Notes: generated by a model not told the origin, from the letters alone. Shown: positions 1-9,644, numbered from the stretch's first letter. The stretch: 64,000 bases of DNA from Hyphomicrobiaceae bacterium (GCA_020442165.1 JAGRKV010000035.1:1-64000); one strand, 5' to 3'. Numbers and translations: made by a program.

Positions 1-119
1 ATCCGGTGATCGTGTGTTCATAAGTGTCGGTTCGGGCTGGGCGTATCGTTCTGGGCATGCCCAAAGATGAGCAAATCAGGTAGGATGCGCCATCAAGATC
101 ATCCTGCGTTTGCTACGCA

Positions 120-764
120 ATGCCGCATTTCCGGCGGCAGGCGTTGGAAGCGGCGCTCGGATGGGATCCCTACAACGTCACCGAGGATGCAGATCTGGGG
201 ATCAGGCTGGCCCGGTTCGGCATGCGGGTTGGCGTGCTTAAATCAACGACGTGGGAAGAGGGGCCACCAACACTCAAGATCTGGTTGGGGCAGCGAACGC
301 GCTGGCTCAAGGGCTGGATGCAGACCTATCTGGTTCACATGCGCCAGCCGTGGCGGTTATTCAAGGAACTTGGAGCCTGGCCTTTCATCGGCTTCCAGCT
401 GATGATGAGCGCGATGTTCGCTTCTGCGCTCGTGCATCCGTGGTTTTATGTGCTGCTGGCAGATGGTGCCGTTTCGGGTAACTTCTGGCCGCGTCCGGAA
501 GCGGGCCTTGAGCTTGCAATTTGGTGGATCGCGGTTGGCAATCTGGCGCTCGGCTATGCTTCGGCGGTATTGATTGGCGCCATTGCGGTTTGGAAGCGGC
601 GGCGCGCTTGGCTCATTCCGCATCTCGTGTTGTTGCCACTCTATTGGCTGCTCATTTCCTTCGCGGCCTATCGCGCGCTGGCGGAGATATTTGTTGCGCC
701 CTTCCACTGGGAAAAGACGCGGCATCGAGCGCGGAGGCATAAACGCCCGGCGGTGGTGTACTAG
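120..764 (+). pseudogene. Truncated family 2 glycosyltransferase (C-terminal part)
   Basis: The reading frame opens directly at the middle of a membrane-bound family 2 glycosyltransferase. The acceptor-side motif TEDADLGIRLARFG and the QRTRWLKGWMQT motif (QxxRW class) are intact, followed by about four membrane segments and a basic C-terminus. In this family the segment before HFRR normally carries a GGTSNHF motif and about 250 residues with the nucleotide-sugar site. Here the 119 bases upstream have stops in the matching frame (21 and 81) and none of the three forward frames restores the missing part. I infer a 5'-deleted gene rather than a simple frameshift. The 3' end overlaps the stop of the convergent ubiB gene by 4 bases. 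A misassembly at the window edge is an alternative. Confidence 0.6.
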
Positions 765-2389
765 AGCCAGCCCAGCTGATGTGCAGCCAAAGCTGCGAGA
801 CTTACTGCTGCGATCCACAGCGGCAGGCGCGACCAGATCACGCCACGGTTTTCCGCCTTGCCGATGTCCGCGACCGTCTCGGGGGCAAGGCGAAGCCCAT
901 CACGCGTCATGCCGGACAGAAGGTGCAGGGTCGTCTGCGCCTCGGTCATCAAGCTGGGGACTTCCGCCAGCACGCGGCCAATGGTGGTGGCTCCCTCACC
1001 GGCTTCACGCAGGCGGCCGCCTACACCCAGATTATCCTCCATCCATTCCTTGGCGATCGGCTCCGCGGCGGTCCATATGTTCAGTTCGGGATTGAGTGAG
1101 CGCGCCACGCCTTCGACAATGACCATGCTCTTTTGCAGCATGATGAGTTCCGGCCTCGTCTTCATATCGAAGACTTCGGTATAGGCGAACAGCTGTCCCA
1201 GCAGGTCTGCCATCGAGATCTCGTTGGCGGTGCGCCCATGGATGGGTTCGCCGATCGCGCGGAGCGCCTGTGCGAAGACTTCCACGGGATGGTGCGGGGG
1301 GACATAGCCCGCCCAAAAATGCACCCAGGCTGCGCGGCGGTAATCGCGGGTGATGAGGCCATGCAGAATCTCGGCGAGGAACCTGCGCTCCTTTGGTCCG
1401 AGCCGTCCCATGATGCCGAAATCTACGGCGGTGACGCGGCCTTCCTGGTCGATGAACAAATTGCCCTGATGCATATCGGCATGGAAGAAGCCGTCGCGCA
1501 TCGCCTGGCGCAGGAAAGAGCGGATGACGGTCAGTCCCAGTGCCCTCTTGTCGAGGCCACGCGCGTCAAGGGCGGCATGATCGGAGATTGGTGTTCCGTC
1601 GATCCATTCGAGCGTCAGGACGCGGCGAGACGTCCGCTTCCAATCCACGGTCGGGACACGGAACTCGGGTTCGCCCACGATGTTTTCAGCCATCTCGGAA
1701 ATGGCTGCCGCCTCCAGGCGCAGGTCCATCTCCAGCTCGGTGGTCCGCTTCAAGGTATCGACGACCGCGACAGGCTGCAGGCGGCGGGACGGCGGATGGA
1801 AGCGCTCGATCTGGCTTGCCGCGAAATAATAGCTGTCGAGATCGGCCTTGAAGCGGCGCTCGACGCCCGGCCGCAAGATCTTGACGGCGACGGCACGGCG
1901 CTCTCCAGTGGCGCCGATGACCTCGGCCTTATGCACCTGGGCGATCGATGCGGCGGCGACAGGCGGGCCGAAGGTCGCGAAGTGATCCTCAAGACGCCCG
2001 CCGAGCGACTGCTCCACAGCCTTGCGTGCCTCCGACATGGAGAATGGCGGCATGCGGTCCTGCAAGTGGGCGAGGTCGTTCGCCAGTTCGGGGCCGATGA
2101 CGTCGGCGCGGGTCGCCAGGAACTGACCGAGCTTGATGTAGGAAGGACCGAGTGCCGCGATAGCGCCGGAAATACGCTTCTGCTTGGGCTGGCCTATACG
2201 GAACGGTGCCGAGATCCAGCGGATCGGCGCGGTGAGGATGCGGGCGGCGGTGAGTGCTGGCGGAACGGCCATGCCCTTGGGTACGAAACTCACGCCGTGC
2301 TGGGCGAGCACCAGTCCAGCGCGCACAAGCCTCAGTGAGTTGATAAAGGCTCCGGCCACCAGGGTCTCCAGATTGGGCAGGTGAATCAC
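761..2389 (-). CDS. ubiB: UbiB-family atypical kinase (ubiquinone biosynthesis)
   Basis: This 542-residue protein belongs to the ABC1/UbiB atypical kinases needed for ubiquinone synthesis, membrane-anchored on the cytoplasmic side. Visible landmarks are the KxGQ motif of the family (YIKLGQFLATRAD, near residue 86), the catalytic-loop motif HADMHQGNLF, the DFG-type VDFGIMGRL, and a hydrophobic C-terminal tail ending in LGWL that serves as the membrane anchor. The length matches the family. The ATG at 2389 gives the usual short N-terminus. It converges on the truncated glycosyltransferase and is followed upstream by a separate minus-strand channel gene 141 bases away, so an operon is not evident. 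Confidence 0.9.
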   Translation of the reverse strand: MIHLPNLETLVAGAFINSLRLVRAGLVLAQHGVSFVPKGMAVPPALTAARILTAPIRWISAPFRIGQPKQKRISGAIAALGPSYIKLGQFLATRADVIGPELANDLAHLQDRMPPFSMSEARKAVEQSLGGRLEDHFATFGPPVAAASIAQVHKAEVIGATGERRAVAVKILRPGVERRFKADLDSYYFAASQIERFHPPSRRLQPVAVVDTLKRTTELEMDLRLEAAAISEMAENIVGEPEFRVPTVDWKRTSRRVLTLEWIDGTPISDHAALDARGLDKRALGLTVIRSFLRQAMRDGFFHADMHQGNLFIDQEGRVTAVDFGIMGRLGPKERRFLAEILHGLITRDYRRAAWVHFWAGYVPPHHPVEVFAQALRAIGEPIHGRTANEISMADLLGQLFAYTEVFDMKTRPELIMLQKSMVIVEGVARSLNPELNIWTAAEPIAKEWMEDNLGVGGRLREAGEGATTIGRVLAEVPSLMTEAQTTLHLLSGMTRDGLRLAPETVADIGKAENRGVIWSRLPLWIAAVSLAALAAHQLGWL

Positions 2390-2530
2390 CGCCGTTAATC
2401 ACGTTCGCATAGGTCATTGCCGGGATAGGTGTGCGGGTCAAGCGGTGTCATCGGACAGGGTGACTTGGGTGTTCATACCGGGGGACGACGCATTCCTGGA
2501 ATCCGGGGCTTCGCGCAACTCAAAAGCGGC

Positions 2531-3763
2531 TCAGTCCATGTCATCGTGGCGTTCATCCGCCAGCTTCCGGATGTGGTTTGTGATGCCGGGGTGCGTCATT
2601 TCAAGGCGCAGGAAATCTTCGCGATGCAACTTGAGCAGACGGCACTTGGACTCGGTCAAGTAGGTTGCGCCGTGCTGAGCGCCCTGGACCATGGCGACGG
2701 TGCCGAACACGTCGCCGGTGTGAAAGGCGCGCGTGTCGTTGGCCGACCGGCGGACGATGCGACCTGAAGCGACGAAATAGACGGCGTTGCCCGGGCTTCC
2801 CGGTTCCAGCACCTGCATGTTGGGGGGATAGTTGTGAGCCTGGAGCATGGGGATCATCGCGGCAACTGCTGAGGCATCCAGGTCCGCCAGCATCGGTATG
2901 CGCGACATCAGCGACCAGTTGACGACAAAGTCCCGGCGATTCATCTCCTGTGCGAAACCGGTCGAGATGATGGCCACCGGCAGGGCCAGGATGCACAAGC
3001 CCACCACCATGACGATACCGCCGAAGAAGCGGCCGAACGGCGTTATCGGCGTGACGTCGCCGTAACCAACCGTGGTCAGTGTGGCGATTGCCCACCATGC
3101 CGCATCCGGCACTGTCCCGAACTTGTCGGGCTGCACGCGATGTTCGATGTAGTACATGCCCGATGCAGCAAACAGCACGGCCGCGACGAGAAGCAGTCCA
3201 GCACCCATCAGCGCCCGCCGCTCGTTGGAGAGCACGCGGATCAACGTGTGCATGGCGGGTGAGTAACGCGACAGCTTCAAGAAGCGCAGGAGTCGCAGGA
3301 TTCGCAGCACCCTCAGATCGATGGCGAAGATGTGCGATAGATAGAATGGAAGAATGGCCAGTAGATCGATAATAAGTGCTGGCCTCGTCGCCATCGCGAT
3401 GCGTGCCTGCACTGGAGTGTGCCGCGACAAGAAGGGAACCTCGACGGCGACCCAGAGGCGCGCGAGATATTCAAGCGTGAAGACGGCCACGGACACGATC
3501 TCGAAGGCAAAAAATTCGCGGGCGTAGCGCGCCTCCAGTGCCGGCACCGTTTCGGCCATGAACACCAAGATGTTGAGAACGATCAACGTGACGATGAACG
3601 TGTCGAAGAGTTTCGACGCGCGATCTTCGCCGCGGCCCATCTCGATGATCTCGTAGACGCGGCGGCGCAGCGGATGTGCGCCATGGTTGGGATGCGCGGC
3701 CCGAAATTTGCCTGACGAGTTATCGATCAAGTTCTCGTCTCCACCCTTGTTCAGCGTTGCCAT
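2531..3763 (-). CDS. Voltage-gated-type K+ channel with degenerate cyclic-nucleotide-binding domain
   Basis: Six-segment potassium channel of the MloK1-like type (410 residues from the ATG at 3763). An S4 helix with regularly spaced Arg (about 151-167, RVLRILRLLRFLKLSR) precedes the pore with the K+ filter TTVGYGD (residues 230-236). A C-terminal cyclic-nucleotide-binding fold follows (about 290-395). In that domain the phosphate-binding cassette reads DVFGTVAMVQGAQHGATY: the usual Glu after FG is Thr and the usual Arg of the R(S/T)A motif is absent, so canonical cAMP binding looks lost. The frame stays open to 4315, but the extra 184 residues are Arg/Pro-rich and overlap the divergent permease. 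A TTG at 3730 has a better ribosome site (GGAG, 8 bases) and is an alternative start (399 residues). Confidence 0.85.
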   Translation of the reverse strand: MATLNKGGDENLIDNSSGKFRAAHPNHGAHPLRRRVYEIIEMGRGEDRASKLFDTFIVTLIVLNILVFMAETVPALEARYAREFFAFEIVSVAVFTLEYLARLWVAVEVPFLSRHTPVQARIAMATRPALIIDLLAILPFYLSHIFAIDLRVLRILRLLRFLKLSRYSPAMHTLIRVLSNERRALMGAGLLLVAAVLFAASGMYYIEHRVQPDKFGTVPDAAWWAIATLTTVGYGDVTPITPFGRFFGGIVMVVGLCILALPVAIISTGFAQEMNRRDFVVNWSLMSRIPMLADLDASAVAAMIPMLQAHNYPPNMQVLEPGSPGNAVYFVASGRIVRRSANDTRAFHTGDVFGTVAMVQGAQHGATYLTESKCRLLKLHREDFLRLEMTHPGITNHIRKLADERHDDMD

Positions 3764-3987
3764 CCGGTTTGTCGCAGAATGCTTGGGCCAATGCCATACC
3801 GGAGGGCTTTTGGGCAAGTAGCACGCAAGTTGCCGGTGTTCCGGTGCTGGCGGCGGTGGCGTGAGCCGCGACCAATCGCAGGTGCCAGATGGCCTGCCCG
3901 ATTGCGGTTCGCTGGCGCAGATGACATGACATCGGATCTGGCTCGCGAGCGACACGGTTTTTGCAGCGCGGCAGACCGGAGGACAAG

Positions 3988-5055
3988 TTGGAAACCCGCG
4001 ATACCGGTGAAGATGCGACCCTGCGCCGCCACGATCTGGAACGGAGTGGTGATGGCTGCGCTGCGCCAGATCGCGCTGATACCGGCAAAAAGCGGTTTGG
4101 CGCATGGCTCGCGCGCAGCGGTTCGAACACATCGGGTGATGATCCCCTGTCGGCGATATTCTGGGTGACGGTCTCGATGGCGTTGCTGGCAGGAATTGCC
4201 GCGCTCGTGCGCCAATTGGCGCTGACGGGACTGGACTCGCAGGTCGCCTTTTTCTGGCGCAACCTCTTCTGCGTGGTCTGGTTGCTGCCGCTGCTCGCGG
4301 TGCGTGGCCGCTCACTGGTGACGACCCGGCAGCCGAGACTTTATGTTTTGCGTGTTGCGCTGAGTTTCGTTTCGATGTCGGCGTTCTTCTATGCCTTGTC
4401 GCGCATTCCGATCGGGGAAGCCACGGCCATCAGTTTCCTGTCGCCGCTGTTTGGGACGCTCATTGCGATCATGGTGCTGGGCGAAGTGGTCGGAATGCGG
4501 CGCTGGATGGCGCTGCTGATTGGTTTCGCTGGAGCCATGGTCATGCTCCGCCCGTGGGCGGGGTTTGGTGGCGGCGAGGCTGGCGGGATCGGCTGGGGCG
4601 AAGGTGCTGCCGTCATCTCGGCGATGTGCGTGGGCATGATCGGGCCGCTCGTCAAGCAACTCACCAGTGCCGATGACGCAGACCGCATCGTCTTCATCAC
4701 GTCGGCGCTGATGACACCGGTTTCACTCGTTCCGGCATTGCTGGCATGGTCGTGGCCGAACCCTCAGCAGTGGCCGTTACTGGTGTTGCTCGGCCTGTTT
4801 GCGGTTCTCGGGCACATGACGCTCGTGCGAGGCTACGTCGCGACTGATGCATCACTGGTCATGACGTTCAAGTTCTCACGCCTGCCATTCGCGGTGTTTC
4901 TGGGCTTTGTCTTCTTCGATGAAACGATCGCGGCAACGACGTGGGCCGGTGCCGTCATCATTTTCACCGTCGCCATCTATATCGCGCGGCGCGAGGCGCT
5001 CGCCAAGACTAGCCGGGGTCAAGCGCATGTGGCTGGCCGGCAGGAGCGCGACTGA
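3988..5055 (+). CDS. DMT-superfamily (EamA) permease
   Basis: A ten-helix permease of the drug/metabolite transporter superfamily with two EamA repeats, 355 residues. The first repeat starts near SIFWVTVSMALLAG and the second near GEGAAVISAMCVGMI. The TTG at 3988 is chosen because GGAGG lies five bases upstream; an earlier in-frame TTG at 3961 has no such site. An unusual hydrophilic, charged N-terminus of about 60 residues precedes the first helix, longer than most relatives. The substrate cannot be told from sequence. The gene is divergent from the channel gene and is followed at 5131 by a strong terminator. Confidence 0.8.
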   Translation: METRDTGEDATLRRHDLERSGDGCAAPDRADTGKKRFGAWLARSGSNTSGDDPLSAIFWVTVSMALLAGIAALVRQLALTGLDSQVAFFWRNLFCVVWLLPLLAVRGRSLVTTRQPRLYVLRVALSFVSMSAFFYALSRIPIGEATAISFLSPLFGTLIAIMVLGEVVGMRRWMALLIGFAGAMVMLRPWAGFGGGEAGGIGWGEGAAVISAMCVGMIGPLVKQLTSADDADRIVFITSALMTPVSLVPALLAWSWPNPQQWPLLVLLGLFAVLGHMTLVRGYVATDASLVMTFKFSRLPFAVFLGFVFFDETIAATTWAGAVIIFTVAIYIARREALAKTSRGQAHVAGRQERD

Positions 5056-5734
5056 GAGGTTTGCCGCGTTTTCAACCGTCCGGTGTGGCGGCACGGCGCG
5101 GTGGAAATTCGGCCTGCAAATCAGTTGCCCAAAAAAAATGCTGGTCACTATGGACCAGCAAATTTTTTGCCCTCTCTGACGCCCGTTGGAATGACAAGAC
5201 TCGGCTTGAGGCCCGGCATTCGGCCGCTCTTAACGGCCATCGGATCTAGTTCTTGGCTCGACCGCGTCGCACTTCAAAGTCTGGCGCTGCGAAGATCCCA
5301 AGTAGCCCCCGCTTTGGGTTCGAGCGGCGGTGAAACTGCTCCCATAAGCGGACGAGTACAAGTGCCCAAAGGTTGTGTCGTGTCGATTGTCGCGGGATTA
5401 AATTTGGGGTGGCAGTGCGCGCCGATTGGCCCGCACGATTCAAGATATCATAGGGCTCGCGATTGAGCTTTCCGGAAAGCTTTGTTGGGCTTTGAAATTG
5501 CGGGGCAGAATGGGGTTGGGGCGAGTGGTGTAAGCGCGCTCTTCGCCGGTGAGCTTTTCGTTCAACGGCTGTGACCTTCGTCAGGCCGCTCACCTGTTTG
5601 TTGTGTGATCGCAACAGAGCTGGAAAATTCAGCGGCAACGGTATTCCGCTCGACCAGATTACGCGTTGCGAATTGCGGGTGCGGTGTGATGCGCGTACCC
5701 GCAATTGCACTGTTCTATCGACGTTTTTGTGCGT
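5056..5734. other. Intergenic region without a convincing gene
   Basis: Besides the terminator at 5131-5168, the 679 bases hold only low-complexity open frames on both strands, rich in Arg, Ser and Pro, with no recognisable family and no good ribosome site. I found no tRNA or riboswitch-like structure. It separates the plus-strand permease from the minus-strand reductase gene, so it needs no promoters for either. Confidence 0.5.
5131..5168. terminator. Bidirectional intrinsic terminator
   Basis: A perfect 8-bp stem, TGCTGGTC (5139-5146) with GACCAGCA (5153-5160), encloses a six-base loop. It is preceded by eight A and followed by AAATTTTTT, so it can end transcription in both directions. It lies 76 bases after the permease stop. 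Confidence 0.85.
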
Positions 5735-6763
5735 TCAATCGACGACGTTCTGCTCGGAGTCGTCATCGTAGGCGTTGTCGGGAAATACCGGATAGACGCC
5801 TGCAACGCGGCCCATCTGCTGGGTCAATGCGAGCACGGTGTCGATGGTGGGCGTGGCGACATCGACCAGACGGCCAATTTCCTGCACGACGGTCAGCAAG
5901 GCGTCGAGTTCGATCTGGCGGCCTTTTTCAAGATCTTGCAGCATGCTGGTGCGGTGGGCGCCGACGGAAGCAGCGCCATTGATCCGGCGCTCAATGTCGA
6001 CGCGGAAATGCGCGCCGATGCGCCGGGCAATGATTTCAGCCTCTTCCATCATCTTGCGCGCCACGGCGCGTGTGCCGGGATCGGTTGCAACAACGTCAAG
6101 GGTTGCGTGGGTCAGAGCCGAAATCGGGTTGAAGCAGAGATTGCCCCACAGCTTCAACCAGATATCGTTGCGGATCTCGGGGTAGATTTTGGGCTTCAGG
6201 CCGGCGGCCTCAAAGGCTTCGGCGAGCTTCTTGATCCGGGGTGTTTCCTTTCGTGTCGGTTCGCCAAATCCGTAGCGGTCGCCGTAGGTGTGCTTGATGA
6301 CGCCAGGAGAGACGATTTCGGCCGCCGGGTAGACGGTGCAGCCGATAGCACGCTCAGGGCCAACGGTTTTCCACTGGCGGCCGCGCGGATCGACGCTTTC
6401 AAGCTGGAGATTGGCGTACTGGCCTTCGAAACCGTAGAAGTACCACCAAGGAATACCATTCTGCGCGGTGACAACAGCTGTGTCAGGGCCGAGCAGGGGC
6501 TTCAGATTTTCCGCTGTCTCCCAAGCCTGATGGGATTTCAGGGCCACGATCACGTAGTCCTGGTGGCCGAGGTCTGCGGGGTTCGCAGCGGCTTGCAGGC
6601 GGGCGACCTTTTCCTCGCCGCCGATAATCAGCTTCCAGCCGTTGGTGTTGATGGCGTCCAGTGTGGCGCCGCGGGCGACGACCGACACGTCCACGCCGGC
6701 GAGTTTGAGCAGAACGCCTATATGAGCGCCGATGGCGCCAGCGCCGTAAATGCAGACCTTCAT
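5735..6763 (-). CDS. 2-dehydropantoate 2-reductase family protein
   Basis: 342-residue NADPH-dependent ketopantoate reductase homologue (PanE/ApbA family). PanE makes pantoate for coenzyme A synthesis. The N-terminus carries the dinucleotide motif GAGAIGAHIG at residues 7-16. A central VALKSHQ and AQNGIPWW match the family's conserved Lys and Asn-Gly regions. The C-terminal helical domain includes the KLWGNLCFNPISAL segment with the conserved Lys and Asn. The ATG at 6763 has an excellent ribosome site (GGGAGGGAG). The extended aromatic NGIPWWYFYG segment is typical of a subgroup with unclear substrate, so the exact reaction is less certain than the family. Confidence 0.85.
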   Translation of the reverse strand: MKVCIYGAGAIGAHIGVLLKLAGVDVSVVARGATLDAINTNGWKLIIGGEEKVARLQAAANPADLGHQDYVIVALKSHQAWETAENLKPLLGPDTAVVTAQNGIPWWYFYGFEGQYANLQLESVDPRGRQWKTVGPERAIGCTVYPAAEIVSPGVIKHTYGDRYGFGEPTRKETPRIKKLAEAFEAAGLKPKIYPEIRNDIWLKLWGNLCFNPISALTHATLDVVATDPGTRAVARKMMEEAEIIARRIGAHFRVDIERRINGAASVGAHRTSMLQDLEKGRQIELDALLTVVQEIGRLVDVATPTIDTVLALTQQMGRVAGVYPVFPDNAYDDDSEQNVVD

Positions 6764-6920
6764 CGGAATTTCTCTCCCTCCCGGTTCTTGTTTGTTGGTA
6801 TACCAGCTTAAAAGCTGGCTGTGCAGGCCGCGTCAAGAGGCGAGTTGGCGGCGGCCCTGATTTGGCCCGCTAACAGACGGATCGCCCCGCCAAGCAAAGG
6901 CCGCAGGGAGGGCCGAGAAA

Positions 6921-8759
6921 ATGGGCATGGATAGTGCGGTTTTGCGCGATCGGCTCTCGACCGAGCAGATTACCTATGCCGCGCTCGGGGAACTCGATGC
7001 CACGCGCGAGCGCGACGAACGCGCCCGGATCATCGCCAAGATCGTTTACTGGGTGTTTGAGGACTATTACCAGCGTTCCAGGCACATTCCGCTGGAAGTG
7101 AAGGCGGCTTTCGAGGCGCGTGACTGGCCGACGACGTTCCGGGCGTCGCGGCTCAGGCTTTCGATTTATTCGCAGACGATCAGCAAGCTTGCGCCGGTGC
7201 TCGATGCAGGCTGTCCGGAGCTGAAAGCCGATGACACGTTCTGGGGCGATGTCGAAGCGCACTATCTAGAGTTGATACGCGACAAATACGAGGCTGACAT
7301 TGCCTTTGCCTTCATCCATTCCGTGCGCCGCAAGATCTATGCGGATGATTGGCGCCCCGTCGAATATGCGCCGACGTCCGGTCCGCTGAGGCGACCGCCG
7401 CCAGCTGAGCCTGTGACCGTAACGTTCGTGGAGACGCTTCCGGTCAAGGCCGAGACGGTTCGCAAGATTCTGGAGGTGCCGCGGCTCAAGGCTTTCTGGC
7501 GCGATGTCGAGGAGGATGCCGAGCTTACCGCGCAGGCATTGACACGGGTTATCGAGTCATGGGGCGGCATGGCGGGCGATGAGGTCCGCTTCGTCATGGT
7601 CCATGCCGGCTTCTATCGCAACCGTGGCTGCTATCTCGTTGGCCGGATCGCGGTTCCGGGGCGGGGCATTCATCCGCTCACGATCGCGCTGCTCAACGAG
7701 GTGAAGGGCATATTCGTCGACGCCGTGCTGACGGAGAGCGACGATTTGCAGTACGTGTTCTCCTCCACGCTGGCGAACCTGCACGTCACCTGTTCGAGCT
7801 ATCACGAGCTGGCACAGTTCCTGTTCTCGCTGATGCCAAAACGTCCGCTTGGCCTCCACTACTCGACGATCGGGTTCAACCACATCGGCAAGGTTGCGGT
7901 CATCAACGAGATCGTGCGCGAACAGCGGCGGATGGGGGAGCGGTTCAATACGGCGGTTGGATTTCGCGGCACGGTGGCGATCGGGTTTTCCATGCCATCC
8001 TCGAAATACGTGCTCAAGATCATCCGCGACACGCCAACGTCCGGCTACAAGTGGGGTACGTTCGACGGCGTGCCCGCGGTACTCGAGAAATACCGCTTCG
8101 TTCACAATGCCGATCGGGCCGGCTCGATGCTCGATAACATCATCTACTACAACATTGCGCTTCAACGGGAGGCATTCGCCGACGAACTCGTCGATGAACT
8201 CATCGAAGCAGCGCACACCAATGTGAAGCTCGTCGGTGACAACATCTTTTTCCGGCACTTGATCGTGCAGCCGAAGATGATCCCTCTGCCGGTGTTCCTG
8301 GAGACGGCAGGCCCCGAGGAGGCGCGTCTTGCGGTCATCAACCTGGGCTATTGCATCAAGAACAATGCGGCAGCCAATGTGTTCAACAAGGATCTCGACG
8401 GACGCAACTACGGTGTCAGTCCGATCCGCAAGGTCTACCTGTTCGACTACGATGCGGTAGAGCCGCTGACGAGCGTCAAGGTGCGTACGAACGAGGGGCG
8501 CGAGGACGGCGAAGAGGATGTGCCCGACTGGTTCTTCGAGGATGGCACGATCTTCCTGCCGGAAGAGATGATGGTTGGACTGCGGATTGACGACCGCGAT
8601 TTGCGGCGTGTCTTCCAGGAGTATCACCCCGAACTGACGTCGATCGACTACTGGCAGGGCATGCAGCGGGCGCTGGAGAAGGGTTACGTGCCCAAGGTCA
8701 GGAGCTATCCGATTGGACGGAGATTGCGACGGACGGTGCGGATGGCCTCTGGCGTTTGA
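6921..8759 (+). CDS. aceK: Isocitrate dehydrogenase kinase/phosphatase
   Basis: 612-residue AceK, the bifunctional enzyme that phosphorylates and dephosphorylates isocitrate dehydrogenase and so controls carbon flow at isocitrate. The match runs the full length: the N-terminal regulatory domain (FEDYYQRSRHIP near residue 50) and the kinase part with SSYHELAQFLFSLMPKRP, LHYSTIGFNHIGKVAV and the C-terminal YWQGMQRALEKG. The start has GGGAGG upstream. AceK is usually met beside aceBA of the glyoxylate bypass. Here it stands alone, in a genome carrying ethylmalonyl-CoA pathway genes, which suggests a role in the IDH branch point under C1 or C2 growth (inference). Confidence 0.95.
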   Translation: MGMDSAVLRDRLSTEQITYAALGELDATRERDERARIIAKIVYWVFEDYYQRSRHIPLEVKAAFEARDWPTTFRASRLRLSIYSQTISKLAPVLDAGCPELKADDTFWGDVEAHYLELIRDKYEADIAFAFIHSVRRKIYADDWRPVEYAPTSGPLRRPPPAEPVTVTFVETLPVKAETVRKILEVPRLKAFWRDVEEDAELTAQALTRVIESWGGMAGDEVRFVMVHAGFYRNRGCYLVGRIAVPGRGIHPLTIALLNEVKGIFVDAVLTESDDLQYVFSSTLANLHVTCSSYHELAQFLFSLMPKRPLGLHYSTIGFNHIGKVAVINEIVREQRRMGERFNTAVGFRGTVAIGFSMPSSKYVLKIIRDTPTSGYKWGTFDGVPAVLEKYRFVHNADRAGSMLDNIIYYNIALQREAFADELVDELIEAAHTNVKLVGDNIFFRHLIVQPKMIPLPVFLETAGPEEARLAVINLGYCIKNNAAANVFNKDLDGRNYGVSPIRKVYLFDYDAVEPLTSVKVRTNEGREDGEEDVPDWFFEDGTIFLPEEMMVGLRIDDRDLRRVFQEYHPELTSIDYWQGMQRALEKGYVPKVRSYPIGRRLRRTVRMASGV

Positions 8760-8826
8760 GGCTTCGTGTCACTCTTTGATGAATGTGTCGACCGGCATTT
8801 GTCCGCCGATGCCCGTAACGCGGAAA

Positions 8827-8857
8827 GGCCCCGCCCTTGATGAAAAGGGGCGAGGCC
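8827..8857 (+). terminator. Hairpin after aceK
   Basis: GGCCCCGCCC pairs with GGGCGAGGCC, with one mismatch, around an eleven-base loop, about 70 bases after the aceK stop. There is no T tract, so termination efficiency is uncertain. Confidence 0.5.
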
Positions 8858-8930
8858 AGTCGAGGGGGGAATTGTTGTGCGGCTCGCGGGGCTTCTAGAG
8901 CGCTATCACTTTCGATAGACTCGGGAACAC

Positions 8931-8960
8931 GCTCAATCTTCTTGTCTTGAGCAAGTTTTT
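8931..8960 (+). terminator. Weak hairpin with T tract
   Basis: GCTCAA (8931-8936) pairs with TTGAGC (8947-8952) and is followed by AAGTTTTT. It may be a backup terminator for aceK, or part of a degenerate intergenic palindromic repeat of the kind common in Hyphomicrobiales. Confidence 0.4.
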
Positions 8961-9008
8961 CACGCTGAACCGCTGCACACTTCAGCTAAACGTGCTCAAG
9001 GCCGGCCG

Positions 9009-9233
9009 CTATCGAGACGAGGTGCCGTAAAGTGTCTCGAACGTGCGCCGCGCGGCTTGATCGCTGGGAACGTCCTGAGCCAGCAGCCCTTCGTAGACAT
9101 GTTGGGCGGCGACCGCGCCATCAAACGCACCGCCAATTGCTTTGAAGAACGACCAGAAGTTTGATGTAGCTGCCGACGCCGGCTGATGGGCCGGGCCGAT
9201 GTCGACGCCTCTTCCGATCAGATGGGTGGTCAT
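9009..9233 (-). CDS. Small conserved-looking hypothetical protein
   Basis: A 74-residue protein I do not recognise. It has no membrane segment or signal peptide. The centre (FWSFFKAIGGAFDGAVAAQ) looks like an amphipathic aromatic helix, and the C-terminus DQAARRTFETLYG like a second helix. The ATG at 9233 is preceded by AAAGGA eight bases away. The frame is open to 9320, but the extra residues have no ribosome site. It points toward aceK, separated from it by two hairpins, so it has its own promoter. Confidence 0.6.
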   Translation of the reverse strand: MTTHLIGRGVDIGPAHQPASAATSNFWSFFKAIGGAFDGAVAAQHVYEGLLAQDVPSDQAARRTFETLYGTSSR

Positions 9234-9644
9234 GGTCGGTGTCCTTTCATGCTCACGATCATCGGACAACTCCGATGTGACCGCAGCGTTGTGCGGCGCA
9301 ATATTTATCTGGTATGCCAAGACGGATTTTCAAGGGAGTATCCTATAGGCATAGGTGGCATGCATATGATGCATATTGAGAATTGTTGGTTTTCCGGTGA
9401 TGCGGGTGCGCTGTTCGCAGTTGCACAATCTTCTGCCCGTGCTTTTGGGGCCGGTGACAGGCGGGAGGGCGAGATCCGGCCTTGTGTCAGGCGGTTTGCG
9501 GTGTTTAACGGATGTTTTGAGCTGGGGCTGTTCAAGGCGCTCCGGTCCACTTATCTGGAGCGGGTTGCGCGCGTTTGCCCGGCGCTGACGGGCGGCTCGC
9601 TCTGCCTGCCAGCTCTATGACCTAGAAAGAAGGATTACAGGATC
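9234..9644. other. Divergent intergenic region
   Basis: 411 bases between the small minus-strand gene and agmatine deiminase. The first part is AT-rich for this genome and contains a self-complementary stretch with two overlapping ATGCAT sites around 9360-9376. The second part has open frames with no family resemblance. It should contain the promoters of both neighbours; I cannot assign boxes. Confidence 0.5.

Noticed and set aside
1133..2338. Long plus-strand open frame (401 codons)
   Set aside because: Antisense shadow of ubiB; composition follows the codon pattern of the complementary gene.
3764..4315. N-terminal extension of the K+ channel
   Set aside because: Arg/Pro-rich and overlapping the divergent permease; channel relatives start near residue 185 of that frame.
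5705..6811. Plus-strand open frame of 368 codons
   Set aside because: Antisense of the ketopantoate-reductase homologue, which has dinucleotide motif and ribosome site.
7557..8627. Minus-strand open frame of 356 codons
   Set aside because: Antisense of aceK; no family resemblance.
9366..9620. Possible small plus-strand gene before agmatine deiminase
   Set aside because: Open by chance; no ribosome site and no protein-like pattern.
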